From an uncultured Bacteroidales bacterium (GTDB lineage: Bacteria; Bacteroidota; Bacteroidia; Bacteroidales; Paludibacteraceae): 64,000 bases of DNA. This document shows, piece by piece, positions 42,002 to 50,421 of the stretch. The translations under genes and the position numbers were made by a program. Position 1 is the stretch's first letter. Each line of letters opens with the position of its first letter. The stretch spans positions 1 through 64,000 of the forward strand of contig CAMKDV010000013.1 of the NCBI GenBank assembly GCA_946411385.1, read 5' to 3'. The notes under the pieces are model-generated. The model was not told where the DNA came from. It did no database searches and saw only the letters and a program-made list of their open reading frames with translations.

Positions 42002-42814
42002 ATGTCAGTACACGTTCAAAATACCCGAATGACCACCACGCGCATCCGTCAGATGAAAGGCGTGGAGAAAATCACGATGCTCACCTCCTACGATTTCACG
42101 CTTGCCCGTCTGGTCGACGAGGCGGGAGTGGATGTACTTCTCGTGGGCGACAGTGCATCGAATATTGTTTGCGGTAATCAGAATACCTTACCCATCACGC
42201 TGGACGAGATGATCTTCCTCACCCGTGGCGTCGTACGCGCCGCGCAACACGCGCTGGTTATCGCCGATATGCCTTTCGGCTCGTACCAGATCAACGATGA
42301 TGAGGCAGTGGCCAGTGCCATCCGTATCCTCAAGGAGTCCGGCGCCGATGCCGTCAAACTCGAGGGTGGGGCAGAGGTGGCGAACGCCATCCGACGCATG
42401 GTCAAAGCCGGTGTGCCCGTGTGCGGACACTTGGGGCTGACACCGCAAAGCGTCAACCAGTTCGGCGGCTATGGGCTCCGCGCCAAACAGGAAGCCGAGG
42501 CGGAACAGCTCATCCGAGATGCCAAGCTACTGGACGAAGCTGGCTGTTTCTGCATCGTGCTGGAGAAGATCCCTGCTGCCTTGGCGGCTAAAGTAACGGC
42601 TGCTGTTTCTTGCCCTACCATCGGCATAGGTGCGGGAGCGGCTACCGACGGACAAGTGCTCGTCTTGCACGACATGCTCGGCCTGAACGGAGATTTCAAA
42701 CCGAAGTTCCTACGCCATTTTGCCCATCTTGCCGAACCTGTCCATGATGCCGTCACAGGCTACATCTCCGCCGTCAAGGACGCAACTTTCCCCTCACCCG
42801 AGGAGAGTTACTAA
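42002..42814 (+). CDS. panB: 3-methyl-2-oxobutanoate hydroxymethyltransferase
   Basis: The first committed enzyme of pantothenate synthesis: adds a hydroxymethyl group from methylene-THF to ketoisovalerate. The 270 residues have the TIM-barrel motifs: MLTSYDFTLARLVDEAGVDVLLVGDS (metal-binding Asp), DMPFGSY, VKLEGG, VCGHLGLTPQSV, and IPAALAAKVTAAVSCPTIGIGAGAATDGQVLVLHD. Length and order are normal. It is followed by a stop-associated palindrome and a rubrerythrin gene on the same strand. Confidence 0.97.
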   Translation: MSVHVQNTRMTTTRIRQMKGVEKITMLTSYDFTLARLVDEAGVDVLLVGDSASNIVCGNQNTLPITLDEMIFLTRGVVRAAQHALVIADMPFGSYQINDDEAVASAIRILKESGADAVKLEGGAEVANAIRRMVKAGVPVCGHLGLTPQSVNQFGGYGLRAKQEAEAEQLIRDAKLLDEAGCFCIVLEKIPAALAAKVTAAVSCPTIGIGAGAATDGQVLVLHDMLGLNGDFKPKFLRHFAHLAEPVHDAVTGYISAVKDATFPSPEESY

Positions 42815-42819
42815 TCTGC

Positions 42820-42839
42820 GTCAGCCAAGTTTGGCTGAC
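42820..42839. repeat. Stop-associated palindrome GTCAGCCAA-N2-TTGGCTGAC
   Basis: A perfect 9-bp inverted repeat 5 bp after the panB stop. Same family as 29581 and 59924. Confidence 0.85.
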
Positions 42840-42840
42840 A

Positions 42841-42911
42841 AATGTCAAATGACCATACGGCGAAGCAGATCGTTCGAGCGTAGCGAGATAAGAAATGACC
42901 AATGACAAATG
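42841..42911. repeat. AATGACC/AATGACA heptamers in the panB-rubrerythrin gap
   Basis: AATGTCA, AATGACC at 42841-42854 and AATGACC, AATGACA, AATG at 42894-42911 flank a GTTCGAGCGTAGCGAG segment. Another 7-bp repeat family. Confidence 0.65.
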
Positions 42912-42936
42912 TTTAACCCCCTTAAATATCAACTCT

Positions 42937-43488
42937 ATGAACAAAAAATTCATCTGCCCTATTTGCGGCTATGTACACGAAGGAACCGAGGCACCTGAGC
43001 GTTGCCCCCAGTGCAAACAAATCGTTGAATGGAAAGTGGCTGACGAGAGCAAAGGTCTCGTTTGGGCTTGCGAACATGTGCTTGGCGTAGCCAAGGACGA
43101 GAAAGACCCGATTATCCACGATGGTCTGCGTGCTCACTTCATGGGCGAGTGCACCGAGGTTGGACAGTATCTGGCTATGGCCCGTCAGGCTGACCGCGAG
43201 GGCTATCCCGAGATCGCTGAGGCTTTCCGCCGCTATGCTTTCGAGGAAGCTGATCATGCTTCGCGCTTTGCCGAACTGCTCGGTGAACTCGTCTGGGATA
43301 CCAAGACCAACCTCGAGAAACGAATGATGGCTGAGGCAGGCGCATGCGAGGACAAACTCAACATCGCCAAACGTGCCAAAGAGCTTAACCTTGATCCTAT
43401 TCACGATACCGTTCACGAGATGGCTCGCGACGAGGCACGCCACGGAGCCGGCTTCCAAGGCCTCTACAACCGCTATTTCAAGAAGTAA
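42937..43488 (+). CDS. Reverse rubrerythrin (NADH peroxidase-like)
   Basis: A 183-residue non-heme iron protein for peroxide or oxygen defence in anaerobes. I start at ATG 42937; an earlier GTG-type frame (42895) adds a repeat-coded piece. The rubredoxin domain is at the N-terminus ([12 protein letters not shown]...ERCPQCK), and the ferritin-like diiron helices follow ([39 protein letters not shown]). This domain order defines reverse rubrerythrins. It is probably co-transcribed with panB and ends at a strong terminator. Confidence 0.93.
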   Translation: MNKKFICPICGYVHEGTEAPERCPQCKQIVEWKVADESKGLVWACEHVLGVAKDEKDPIIHDGLRAHFMGECTEVGQYLAMARQADREGYPEIAEAFRRYAFEEADHASRFAELLGELVWDTKTNLEKRMMAEAGACEDKLNIAKRAKELNLDPIHDTVHEMARDEARHGAGFQGLYNRYFKK

Positions 43489-43510
43489 TTCGCGTACGCG
43501 AAACAATACA

Positions 43511-43538
43511 CACAAAGGCGCATCATTGCGCCTTTGTG
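43511..43538 (+). terminator. Terminator after the rubrerythrin gene
   Basis: CACAAAGGCGCA (43511-43522) and TGCGCCTTTGTG (43527-43538): perfect 12-bp stem, TCAT loop. Confidence 0.88.
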
Positions 43539-43721
43539 CCGCTATTCAATATATTACAGCCAATTCCGGGCGAAATATCTGTTCGAGTACCGGCCTAACG
43601 CCATCTATCCCACACTATCGTGTAAATAATAATTGAAAAGTGTATCGCAAAAATAATTAAATAGTATACCATTTGGAATAGATTTTGAGCCTATATAAGG
43701 TTTCAAAAAGTTTTATAATCC

Positions 43722-43835
43722 AAATGGATTCCCGGCAAACACAAAGGCAAAACCGTCCGCGTCAAATATGCCACCCCGATAGCCTTCTCCCTCAAAAAAT
43801 CCCCCAACCCAATAAGCTCAACCCCCATTAAATGA
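43722..43835 (+). pseudogene. TonB C-terminal-domain remnant
   Basis: In the frame starting at 43722 the sequence reads KWIPGKHKGKTVRVKYATPI, then AFSLKKS, ending at TGA 43833. This matches the end of Bacteroidota TonB-like proteins (W.PGK..GK.VRV.Y..PI.F.L). A stop codon lies directly upstream (43716) and nothing before it resembles the rest of TonB, so it is a decayed fragment. The rest of 43540-44099 holds no gene; 43800-43860 has repeated CCCCAACCC(C/A)ATAAG segments. Confidence 0.45.
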
Positions 43836-43924
43836 ACCACTCCCCAACCCCATAAGTTCGGTTTTCCCGCCAAGAAACCTCTCCGAACCCCTATAAACAC
43901 AGCCTTGCATCAGACTTGTATTGG

Positions 43925-43966
43925 GTGATTATTGCGTGATTATTGTGTGGTTATTGCGTGATTGCC
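43925..43966. repeat. 11-bp iteron-like array B (GTGATTATTGC), about 4 units
   Basis: GTGATTATTGC, GTGATTATTGT, GTGGTTATTGC, then GTGATTGCC. It has the same 11-bp period, GTG phase and terminal GTGATTGCC as array A at 2460-2527. Confidence 0.85.
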
Positions 43967-44099
43967 TTCACCAAGCGCCAAACAAAAGTGTTTGTGTGAC
44001 TAAATATTCCATTCATCCTCATTTTCCGCTTGTTTCCCCATCATTTCGCTAAATTTTTCAGTTTTCTCTGCTGAATTTATAGAAATATGCACTCTACTC

Positions 44100-44130
44100 T
44101 TGCTTTTATGGAATTTTTTTAGTAACTTTG
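44100..44130 (+). promoter_or_regulatory. Promoter of the DUF1963/Sel1 cassette
   Basis: TTGC (44100-44103) and TAACTTTG (44123-44130), 20-bp spacer. Confidence 0.75.
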
Positions 44131-44179
44131 TAGGCGAAAGAGCGCATAATGTGCCAAAGCAATCCATCACGGAAACCGT

Positions 44180-44731
44180 ATGATTCACGAAGCAACAAAT
44201 AGAACATGTGATTCTCACTGGTGGGGATTTGCGGCGATGCCGGAAGGTATGGAGCAGCCATACAACGGTGACGAAAATCCGCTGACACTCGTTTGTCAGT
44301 TCTGTTTGGGCGAAGGGATAGTGTATGTGTTTGCCGACCTGGACTATTTTTTCGGTGATACGGATGCCGACGGCGGGCATCTTGGTGAATGGGAACAGCG
44401 TTTCTACCGCGTGCTGTACACGCCAACGCAAGAGGACTTGCACGAGCACGCTATCCGCTATGCCGACGGAACAAGTGCCGTACCCGAAGCGCAAGCTCCG
44501 GATGCACCGGCAATGCGCGGCGAAGAATCGTACATACTGCACCCGCCTACCGTGTGGCAAGACGAGCTTTCTCAGAATTATCCGGGATACGACGTGTTGC
44601 TGCAATTGGATGAGAGCGAAGAGATCGGTTTGCGGTTTTACGATTGCGGGACGCTGTTCTTCCTTATCAAGCCCGAGGATCTTGAGGCACGGCGATTCGA
44701 TGACGTCAGATGTGTGCTATACTCCTATTGA
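44180..44731 (+). CDS. DUF1963 (YwqG-like) protein
   Basis: A 183-residue protein of the DUF1963/YwqG type. SHWWGFAAMPEGMEQPYNGDENPLTLVCQFCL is the usual W/G...PL.FV.Q entry, and GIVYVFADLDYFFGD with YRVLYTP is the strand pair that follows. The end LLQLDESEEIGLRFYDCGTLFFLIKPEDLEARRFDDVRCVL is nearly diagnostic (LLQ.D.....DCG.L.F.I...DL....F). Function is unknown; such proteins are often near polymorphic toxins or SEL1 proteins. It opens a three-gene rightward cassette. Confidence 0.75.
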   Translation: MIHEATNRTCDSHWWGFAAMPEGMEQPYNGDENPLTLVCQFCLGEGIVYVFADLDYFFGDTDADGGHLGEWEQRFYRVLYTPTQEDLHEHAIRYADGTSAVPEAQAPDAPAMRGEESYILHPPTVWQDELSQNYPGYDVLLQLDESEEIGLRFYDCGTLFFLIKPEDLEARRFDDVRCVLYSY

Positions 44732-44767
44732 TTAACCGCAGTTGACAGCTGCCAAACAAATACGACT

Positions 44768-46027
44768 ATGAGTAACTTTTCTGCCAAACTGTACAAAGCC
44801 GCCTCAGGCGCCAAACCGCAAGCGGTGAACAAGGCTCGCAGCAATGAGCCGATAGAGTCACCTGTGTTTGAGGAATATCTCGCCAAGGACGACATCGCCG
44901 GCTATATGACGGCCTTATGGAAAGGTGCTGCCACGCGTGACAAGGAGAGTCTGCGCGTACTGTTCTATCTGGCAGTACAAGACGGAGAGGTGGAGGACGC
45001 CGTGGAGATTATGGATATGATGTGGGATACGGATGATCCGTACATACGCACCTTTTGGGAGCTATTCAAGAAGCACGAGCTGGACAAGATGACCGAGGCG
45101 GAGAAGAATGATCCGGCGCAGTACAAGACCCGCCTGAAGACGATCCTTTGCCTGACGGATATTGTATTCGAGAGAAACAGCCCCGACTACAAATCTCCAT
45201 TCAAACGGTTCGGCAATACGCAGAACACCTTGCTGCGCGCCTATCTGAACAATGTAGGCCGTCAGACGCTCCCCGAGGCATCGGAAGAGGTAGAGCAAGG
45301 GCAGTTCAAGGATTGCGTGCCGGAAGAGACAAAGGAGGGTTGGCGCGGTCTGTACCGCCGTAGCGACTGTTCGTCCAATCAGATAAGTATCTACGAACAG
45401 GCTACACCCTACGCCGAGCAGGGTGACCCGTATGCGATGTACATAGTAGGTTACTTGCTTTCGCATGGCATCCGTACGCAGTATGACTCACCGCAAGTGG
45501 TACTGCTGGAGCCGAACGATGACGAGGCATTGCGCTGGCTGGAGCGCGCCGCCAAGGCTGATGTGCCCGAAGCGCAGTGGGAAGCGGCACAGCTATGGAT
45601 GAATAAGGAAGATGCGAATAGCAAGGATGAAGCGATGCGATACATCAAGCGCGGCGTGGTGCTCGGCGACAAGGACTGCCTCAAATATATGGCAGAACAG
45701 TCGGCGGATGCCGTAGAACGCTTCCGGCACCTGAGCGAACTGGTGGAGAAGCATCCTTCGCACAAATCGCGATTGAAGTTGGCAGAATGCTACGAGAAAG
45801 GTTTGGGATGTGAGAAGGACGAACGGAAAGCGTTCGAACTGGTGGAATATGTGTACACCCACTCGTCCGTCTCGCCCTACGACAGCAGCCAGGAGGATTC
45901 TGCCGAAAAACTGGCGCATTACCTTCGCAACGGCATCGGATGCGTGGTAGATTACGAGCGCGCATCCGATATTATAAGCGGGTTGGACGATGATAATGAC
46001 CGGATGATGGAACTGCTCTCGAGATAA
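44768..46027 (+). CDS. Sel1-repeat protein
   Basis: A 419-residue helical-repeat protein. Sel1-like units are visible at about 220-375: YAEQGDPYAMYIVGYLLSHGI, DEALRWLERAAKADVPEAQWEAAQLW, DEAMRYIKRGVVLGDKDCLKYMA, and SRLKLAECYEKGLGCEKDERKAFELVEYVY. The first ~200 residues are acidic and helical and have no clear family. Sel1 proteins act as scaffolds. It is the middle gene of the cassette, between DUF1963 and a small unknown; the set resembles polymorphic-toxin immunity or orphan clusters, but no toxin is present here. Confidence 0.8.
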   Translation: MSNFSAKLYKAASGAKPQAVNKARSNEPIESPVFEEYLAKDDIAGYMTALWKGAATRDKESLRVLFYLAVQDGEVEDAVEIMDMMWDTDDPYIRTFWELFKKHELDKMTEAEKNDPAQYKTRLKTILCLTDIVFERNSPDYKSPFKRFGNTQNTLLRAYLNNVGRQTLPEASEEVEQGQFKDCVPEETKEGWRGLYRRSDCSSNQISIYEQATPYAEQGDPYAMYIVGYLLSHGIRTQYDSPQVVLLEPNDDEALRWLERAAKADVPEAQWEAAQLWMNKEDANSKDEAMRYIKRGVVLGDKDCLKYMAEQSADAVERFRHLSELVEKHPSHKSRLKLAECYEKGLGCEKDERKAFELVEYVYTHSSVSPYDSSQEDSAEKLAHYLRNGIGCVVDYERASDIISGLDDDNDRMMELLSR

Positions 46028-46067
46028 GCGCTTCCGATACCGACGAACCCATAAAACAGCAAAAATT

Positions 46068-46433
46068 ATGCAAGACAACAATGTACAGGCCGGTCTAATG
46101 GAAAAGACCACCATAACCGTAACGGGTTACGTGACTGCATGTGACCCCGGATGCAATAGCATCTCGTCGTATAATGGCTCTAAACGCCTGTCAGAGCTTG
46201 ACCACGAGCAAGAACTGACCGGTCTGATAGAAGACAAATGGTGGCGCAGTAGTATCCGTCATCGTTTTGACTCGCTCTATCTCATCGAAGTGCGTCCGGA
46301 CGGCGTATTGCTACGCTATGGCAAACAGGAAGTGTTCGTGCTAATGGAGAGAAGCCGGAAACTCGATCAGATCCCTCTGGACTATGCATATGGCGAGTTG
46401 TACGTAAGTGTACAGAAAGAAAAGGCGGAGTAG
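46068..46433 (+). CDS. Uncharacterised small protein
   Basis: A 121-residue soluble protein of unknown family. The sequence looks beta-rich in the middle (DSLYLIEVRPDGVLLRYGKQEVFVLMERSRKLDQIP) with Cys24 and Cys28 in TACDPGCNSISS. A possible strand-turn-strand end (YAYGELYVSVQKEKAE) closes it. It starts 40 bp after the Sel1 gene and is probably the last gene of the cassette. No signal peptide or membrane helix is visible. Confidence 0.65.
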   Translation: MQDNNVQAGLMEKTTITVTGYVTACDPGCNSISSYNGSKRLSELDHEQELTGLIEDKWWRSSIRHRFDSLYLIEVRPDGVLLRYGKQEVFVLMERSRKLDQIPLDYAYGELYVSVQKEKAE

Positions 46434-46548
46434 GTCGTGCACACGGACGGCGCACACCGTCCAATCCCTTTTGCATTCGCAGAAAATTATATTTCAGATG
46501 GTAATATTGTGAAATATGGGCAAAAATATACATTTTTGAGGCGAAAAA

Positions 46549-46579
46549 TTTGCAAAAGTCAAAAAAAAATTGTATCTTT
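46549..46579 (+). promoter_or_regulatory. Promoter of the fumarase run with structured leader
   Basis: TTTG (46549-46552) and TATCTTTG (46572-46579), 19-bp spacer. The leader opens with GCGCGCG (46592-46598) pairing with CGCGCGC (46621-46627), with ACACGTGTGT in the loop, 80 nt before the start codon. Confidence 0.75.
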
Positions 46580-46706
46580 GTAACGGAGTATTGCGCGCGA
46601 GTGAACGACACGTGTGTAATGCGCGCGCTAAATAGGCTTCGAATAGAACGGGGAAGTTAAATCGAAAACCCTGAACAGAACAGAAAAATTAAATAGAAAA
46701 CAAGAT

Positions 46707-48347
46707 ATGGAATTCAAGTACGCTCCGATGTTTCAGCTCGGCAAGGACGAGACTGAGTATTATCTGCTCACCAAGGACTACGTGTCCGTGAGCGAGTTTG
46801 AAGGACACCCGATGCTCAAGGTGCAGCCGGAAGGACTGACGCTGATGGCCAAGCAGGCTTTTCATGATGTGAGCTTCATGTTGCGCCGCAGTCATAACGA
46901 GCAGGTGGCAAAGATTCTGCGCGACCCCGAAGCAAGCGCCAACGACAAGTATGTGGCTCTGACTTTCCTCCGCAACGCCGAGGTGGCTTGCAAAGGTCAG
47001 CTGCCGCTATGCCAGGATACCGGTACGGCTATCATCCACGGCGAGAAAGGTCAGCAGGTATGGACGGGGTTCTGCGATGAAGAGGCGTTGAGCAAGGGCG
47101 TGTTCGAAACCTATACGGAGTGCAACTTGCGCTACAGCCAGAACGCTCCGCTGACGATGTACGACGAGGTAAACACCAAGTGCAACCTGCCCGCACAGAT
47201 CGACCTGGAGGCAACCGAGGGTATGGAGTACGAGTTCCTCTGCGTGACGAAAGGCGGTGGCTCTGCCAACAAGAGCTACCTGTATCAGGAGACGAAAGCG
47301 CGTATCCAGAACGAGGGCACGCTGATTCCTTTCCTGGTGGAGAAGATGAAATCGTTGGGTACAGCCGCTTGTCCGCCTTACCATATCGCCATCGTCATCG
47401 GCGGCACTTCGGCAGAGAAGAACCTGCTGACGGTGAAGCTCGCTTCGACGCACTACTACGACAGTCTGCCCACCACGGGCGATGAGACAGGGCGTGCTTT
47501 CCGCGACATTGCGCTGGAAGAGCGACTACTGAAAGAGGCGTACAAGATTGGCTTGGGCGCACAGTTCGGTGGCAAATATATGGCTCATGACGTACGCGTA
47601 GTTCGTCTGCCCCGTCACGGCGCAAGCTGCCCGATAGGTCTGGGCGTAAGCTGCTCGGCTGACCGAAACATCAAATGCAAGATCAACAAGGACGGCATCT
47701 GGATTGAGAAGATGGACAACAACCCTGCCTCGCTCATACCTGCCGAGCTGCGCAATGCCGGCGAAGGTGATGCCGTACGCATCGATCTGAACCAGCCCAT
47801 GGCAGATGTATGCAAGATACTGACGAAATATCCGATAGGCACGCGTCTGAGCCTGAACGGCACGATCATCGTAGGCCGTGACATAGCTCACGCCAAGATC
47901 AAAGCGCGTCTGGATGCAGGCGAAGAGATGCCTGAGTACCTGAAGAACCATCCGATCTACTACGCCGGACCCGCCAAGACGCCGGCAGGCATGGCGTGCG
48001 GCTCGATGGGACCGACCACAGCCGGACGTATGGACCCGTACGTAGATGAGTTCCAGGACCATGGCGGCTCGATGATCATGCTGGCTAAAGGCAACCGCTC
48101 GATAGATGTAACCAACGCCTGCCAGAAGCACGGAGGATTCTACCTTGGTTCCATAGGCGGCCCGGCAGCAATCCTTGCACAGGAGAACATCAAGTCGATT
48201 GAGTGCGTAGAGTATCCCGAGCTGGGCATGGAAGCCATCTGGAAGATTGAGGTGGAGAACTTCCCCGCCTTCATTCTGGTGGACGACAAAGGTAACGACT
48301 TTTTCAAGCAACTCAAGCCCTGCGAGGGTTGCTCGATACTGAAATAG
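46707..48347 (+). CDS. Fumarate hydratase class I
   Basis: An iron-sulfur fumarase that interconverts fumarate and malate, here in a branched anaerobic TCA pathway. The 546-residue single-chain form has the cluster cysteines in [27 protein letters not shown] and [45 protein letters not shown] and AKGNRS are further family motifs. The second half (about 370-546) is the swivelling beta domain, [19 protein letters not shown]. It opens a rightward run that goes on to two M23-like genes, dxr, mnmA and clpB. Confidence 0.95.
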   Translation: MEFKYAPMFQLGKDETEYYLLTKDYVSVSEFEGHPMLKVQPEGLTLMAKQAFHDVSFMLRRSHNEQVAKILRDPEASANDKYVALTFLRNAEVACKGQLPLCQDTGTAIIHGEKGQQVWTGFCDEEALSKGVFETYTECNLRYSQNAPLTMYDEVNTKCNLPAQIDLEATEGMEYEFLCVTKGGGSANKSYLYQETKARIQNEGTLIPFLVEKMKSLGTAACPPYHIAIVIGGTSAEKNLLTVKLASTHYYDSLPTTGDETGRAFRDIALEERLLKEAYKIGLGAQFGGKYMAHDVRVVRLPRHGASCPIGLGVSCSADRNIKCKINKDGIWIEKMDNNPASLIPAELRNAGEGDAVRIDLNQPMADVCKILTKYPIGTRLSLNGTIIVGRDIAHAKIKARLDAGEEMPEYLKNHPIYYAGPAKTPAGMACGSMGPTTAGRMDPYVDEFQDHGGSMIMLAKGNRSIDVTNACQKHGGFYLGSIGGPAAILAQENIKSIECVEYPELGMEAIWKIEVENFPAFILVDDKGNDFFKQLKPCEGCSILK

Positions 48348-48403
48348 ACCGCTGGCGCTGTTAGACCGCTGCGCTGTGAGAAGTGGGATAACTGCGCTAA
48401 AAG
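48345..48403. repeat. TAGACCGCTRCGCTGT repeat after fumarase, 2-3 units
   Basis: TAGACCGCTGGCGCTGT, TAGACCGCTGCGCTGTGA and a decayed ATAACTGCGCTAAAAGA. The first TAG is the fumarase stop codon. The same repeat follows mnmA at 51471-51506. Confidence 0.8.
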
Positions 48404-48409
48404 AGTAAT

Positions 48410-49240
48410 ATGTACAAAGAGGAAAGTTGGTTTAGACGCATTCGTCGCAGACGGCGCTTGACGCTGATTGACGATGACACGCTGCGTGAGTTCTGGCACG
48501 TTCACGTGTCGGGACTCGGCGTGTTCACGGTGCTGTTCTTCATGTTCCTCGTCACCATAGGCATCCTGTCGCTGCTGATCATCTATACGCCTTTCCGTAA
48601 TATCCTTCCGGGCTACTCAGCCAGTCTGCGCCAGGAGATTATCGAGAAATCGATGCGCATCGATTCACTGCAGCACACGATGGATCTGCAAACGCAGTAT
48701 ATCAGTGTGGTAAGGGATGTGGTGGCAGGTGAGGCGAAGACCGACAGCGTGGTTAGTCTGGACTCGCTGCAAATCGTGATGCAAGAGAGATTGCTGGAGG
48801 CGAAGAGTGAGGTGACGGAAGCGTTCATGGCAGAGTATGAGGCGCGTGAGCGGGACAACCTGCTGCTGTTTGATGCGCCATCCACCACGCCCGTCTTCTC
48901 CCTCTATTCGCCGGCACACGGAGCGCTGATCGAGACGTACGCGCCGATGGAGGGAAAACATGGCATACGCATACAAACGCCGAACAAGGAGAACGTCTGC
49001 GCCACGCTGGACGGAACGGTCACCTTCATCGATGCCGAGGAAGAGGATACGTACACAATCATGGTACTTCACCAGTCGTACCTGTCGATATACAGGAGCG
49101 TGGGACGGGTACTTTGTCGCGTAGGCGAGAGCGTCCGCGCCGGGCAGACACTCGCCATAGTCAAGGACGGCACGCCGATAGGATTTGAGTTGTGGAAACA
49201 TGGGGAGGAGATTAACCCACAAGAAATTATCGCATTCTAA
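48410..49240 (+). CDS. M23-like membrane protein, apparently inactive
   Basis: A 276-residue inner-membrane protein: a cytoplasmic tail rich in Arg, one helix at about 36-60, a coiled coil (about 65-140), and a LytM/M23-like beta-domain (about 160-276; FSLYSPAHGALIETYAPMEGKHGIRIQTP ... VLCRVGESVRAGQTLAIVKDGTPIGFELWKHGEEINPQEII). The M23 metal ligands (HxxxD and HxH) are missing. It therefore probably activates or scaffolds a cell-wall amidase rather than cutting. A paralog with the metal ligands lies at 51517. The C-terminal ELW..G..INP..II is usual in such non-catalytic forms. Confidence 0.8.
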   Translation: MYKEESWFRRIRRRRRLTLIDDDTLREFWHVHVSGLGVFTVLFFMFLVTIGILSLLIIYTPFRNILPGYSASLRQEIIEKSMRIDSLQHTMDLQTQYISVVRDVVAGEAKTDSVVSLDSLQIVMQERLLEAKSEVTEAFMAEYEARERDNLLLFDAPSTTPVFSLYSPAHGALIETYAPMEGKHGIRIQTPNKENVCATLDGTVTFIDAEEEDTYTIMVLHQSYLSIYRSVGRVLCRVGESVRAGQTLAIVKDGTPIGFELWKHGEEINPQEIIAF

Positions 49241-49243
49241 GAC

Positions 49244-49261
49244 GCAGCCAGGATTGGCTGC
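49244..49261. repeat. Stop-associated palindrome GCAGCCA-N4-TGGCTGC
   Basis: A perfect 7-bp inverted repeat 3 bp after the M23-like stop, 8 bp before dxr. Confidence 0.75.
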
Positions 49262-49269
49262 TGCTGATT

Positions 49270-50421
49270 ATGAAACAACTGGCAATATTGGGTAGTACGG
49301 GCAGCATCGGTACACAGACGCTGGATATCGTCAGGAGCAATCCTGAGCGGTTCGGCGTGTACGCTATCTGTGCGCATCGCTCAATCGACATGCTGATAGC
49401 GCAAGCTCGCGAGTTCCGTCCCGAGATAGTCTGCATTGCTGACGAGAGCCTCTATCCGCAACTCAAAGAAGCTCTGGCAGACCTGCCATGCAAGGTGTGG
49501 GCAGGTGCGGACGCCATAGCAGAGATGGTCACTTTCCAACCCATCGACATCGTGGTGGCAGCCATGGTGGGCTACGCCGGTCTGCGTCCGACGATGGAGG
49601 CTATCCGTGCCGGCAAGACCATTGCGCTTGCCAACAAAGAGACGCTCGTAGTGGCAGGCGAACTGATCACCCGTCTTGCCATAGAGCACCATACGCCCAT
49701 ACTGCCCGTCGATAGCGAACATTCGGCAATATTCCAGTCGCTGATGGGTGAGCGGGCGGAGATAGAGAAGATCCTTCTGACAGCTTCCGGCGGACCGTTC
49801 CGCAACTTCACGCTGGAGCAGATGGCAGAGGTCACGCCCGAACAGGCGCTGCAACATCCCAACTGGAGCATGGGCGCCAAAATTACCATTGACTCGGCTT
49901 CGATGATGAACAAAGGCTTTGAGGTGATTGAAGCCAAATGGCTTTTCGGCGTGGATGTGAAGCAGATAGAGGTGCTCGTTCATCCGCAATCAATCGTACA
50001 TTCGGCGGTGCAGTTTGCTGATGGCGCTATCAAAGCCCAACTGGGCGCACCGGACATGCGCGTGCCGATCCAGCTGGCGCTGACCTATCCCGAGCGCATC
50101 GCTTCGGACTTCCCCAGAGCCGACCTCACCGCCTTGCACGCACTCACTTTCGACAAGCCCGATATGGAGCGTTTCCCCAACCTGGGACTGGCGTACGAGG
50201 CGATGGCGCGCGGAGGCAATATCCCCTGCGTGCTGAATGCAGCCAACGAGGTGGTCAACCTCGCGTTCCGCGAACACAGGTGCAAGTTCCTCGAGATGTC
50301 AGAACTGATAGCCAGAGCGATGAACGAAGCATCATTCATCGTGCGCCCGACGTACGAAGATTATGTATCCACTGACAAGGAAACGCGACAGATGGTAGAA
50401 GGATGGCTCAGCGCGTGTTGA
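49270..50421 (+). CDS. dxr: 1-deoxy-D-xylulose 5-phosphate reductoisomerase
   Basis: The second step of the MEP isoprenoid pathway: reduces and rearranges DXP to MEP. The 383 residues have the NADPH motif LGSTGSIGTQTLDIV, the substrate/metal region PVDSEHSAIFQ, LTASGGPF, and HPNWSMGAKITIDSASMMNKGFEVIEA. Length is normal. It overlaps mnmA by 19 bp. With uppS in the same window, two steps of the route to the C55 carrier are visible. Confidence 0.97.
   Translation: MKQLAILGSTGSIGTQTLDIVRSNPERFGVYAICAHRSIDMLIAQAREFRPEIVCIADESLYPQLKEALADLPCKVWAGADAIAEMVTFQPIDIVVAAMVGYAGLRPTMEAIRAGKTIALANKETLVVAGELITRLAIEHHTPILPVDSEHSAIFQSLMGERAEIEKILLTASGGPFRNFTLEQMAEVTPEQALQHPNWSMGAKITIDSASMMNKGFEVIEAKWLFGVDVKQIEVLVHPQSIVHSAVQFADGAIKAQLGAPDMRVPIQLALTYPERIASDFPRADLTALHALTFDKPDMERFPNLGLAYEAMARGGNIPCVLNAANEVVNLAFREHRCKFLEMSELIARAMNEASFIVRPTYEDYVSTDKETRQMVEGWLSAC

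Noticed and set aside
43560..43600. TTCGAGTACCGG resembling a tRNA T-arm
   Set aside because: No acceptor, D- or anticodon stem fits within 75 bases; no tRNA gene found anywhere in the window.
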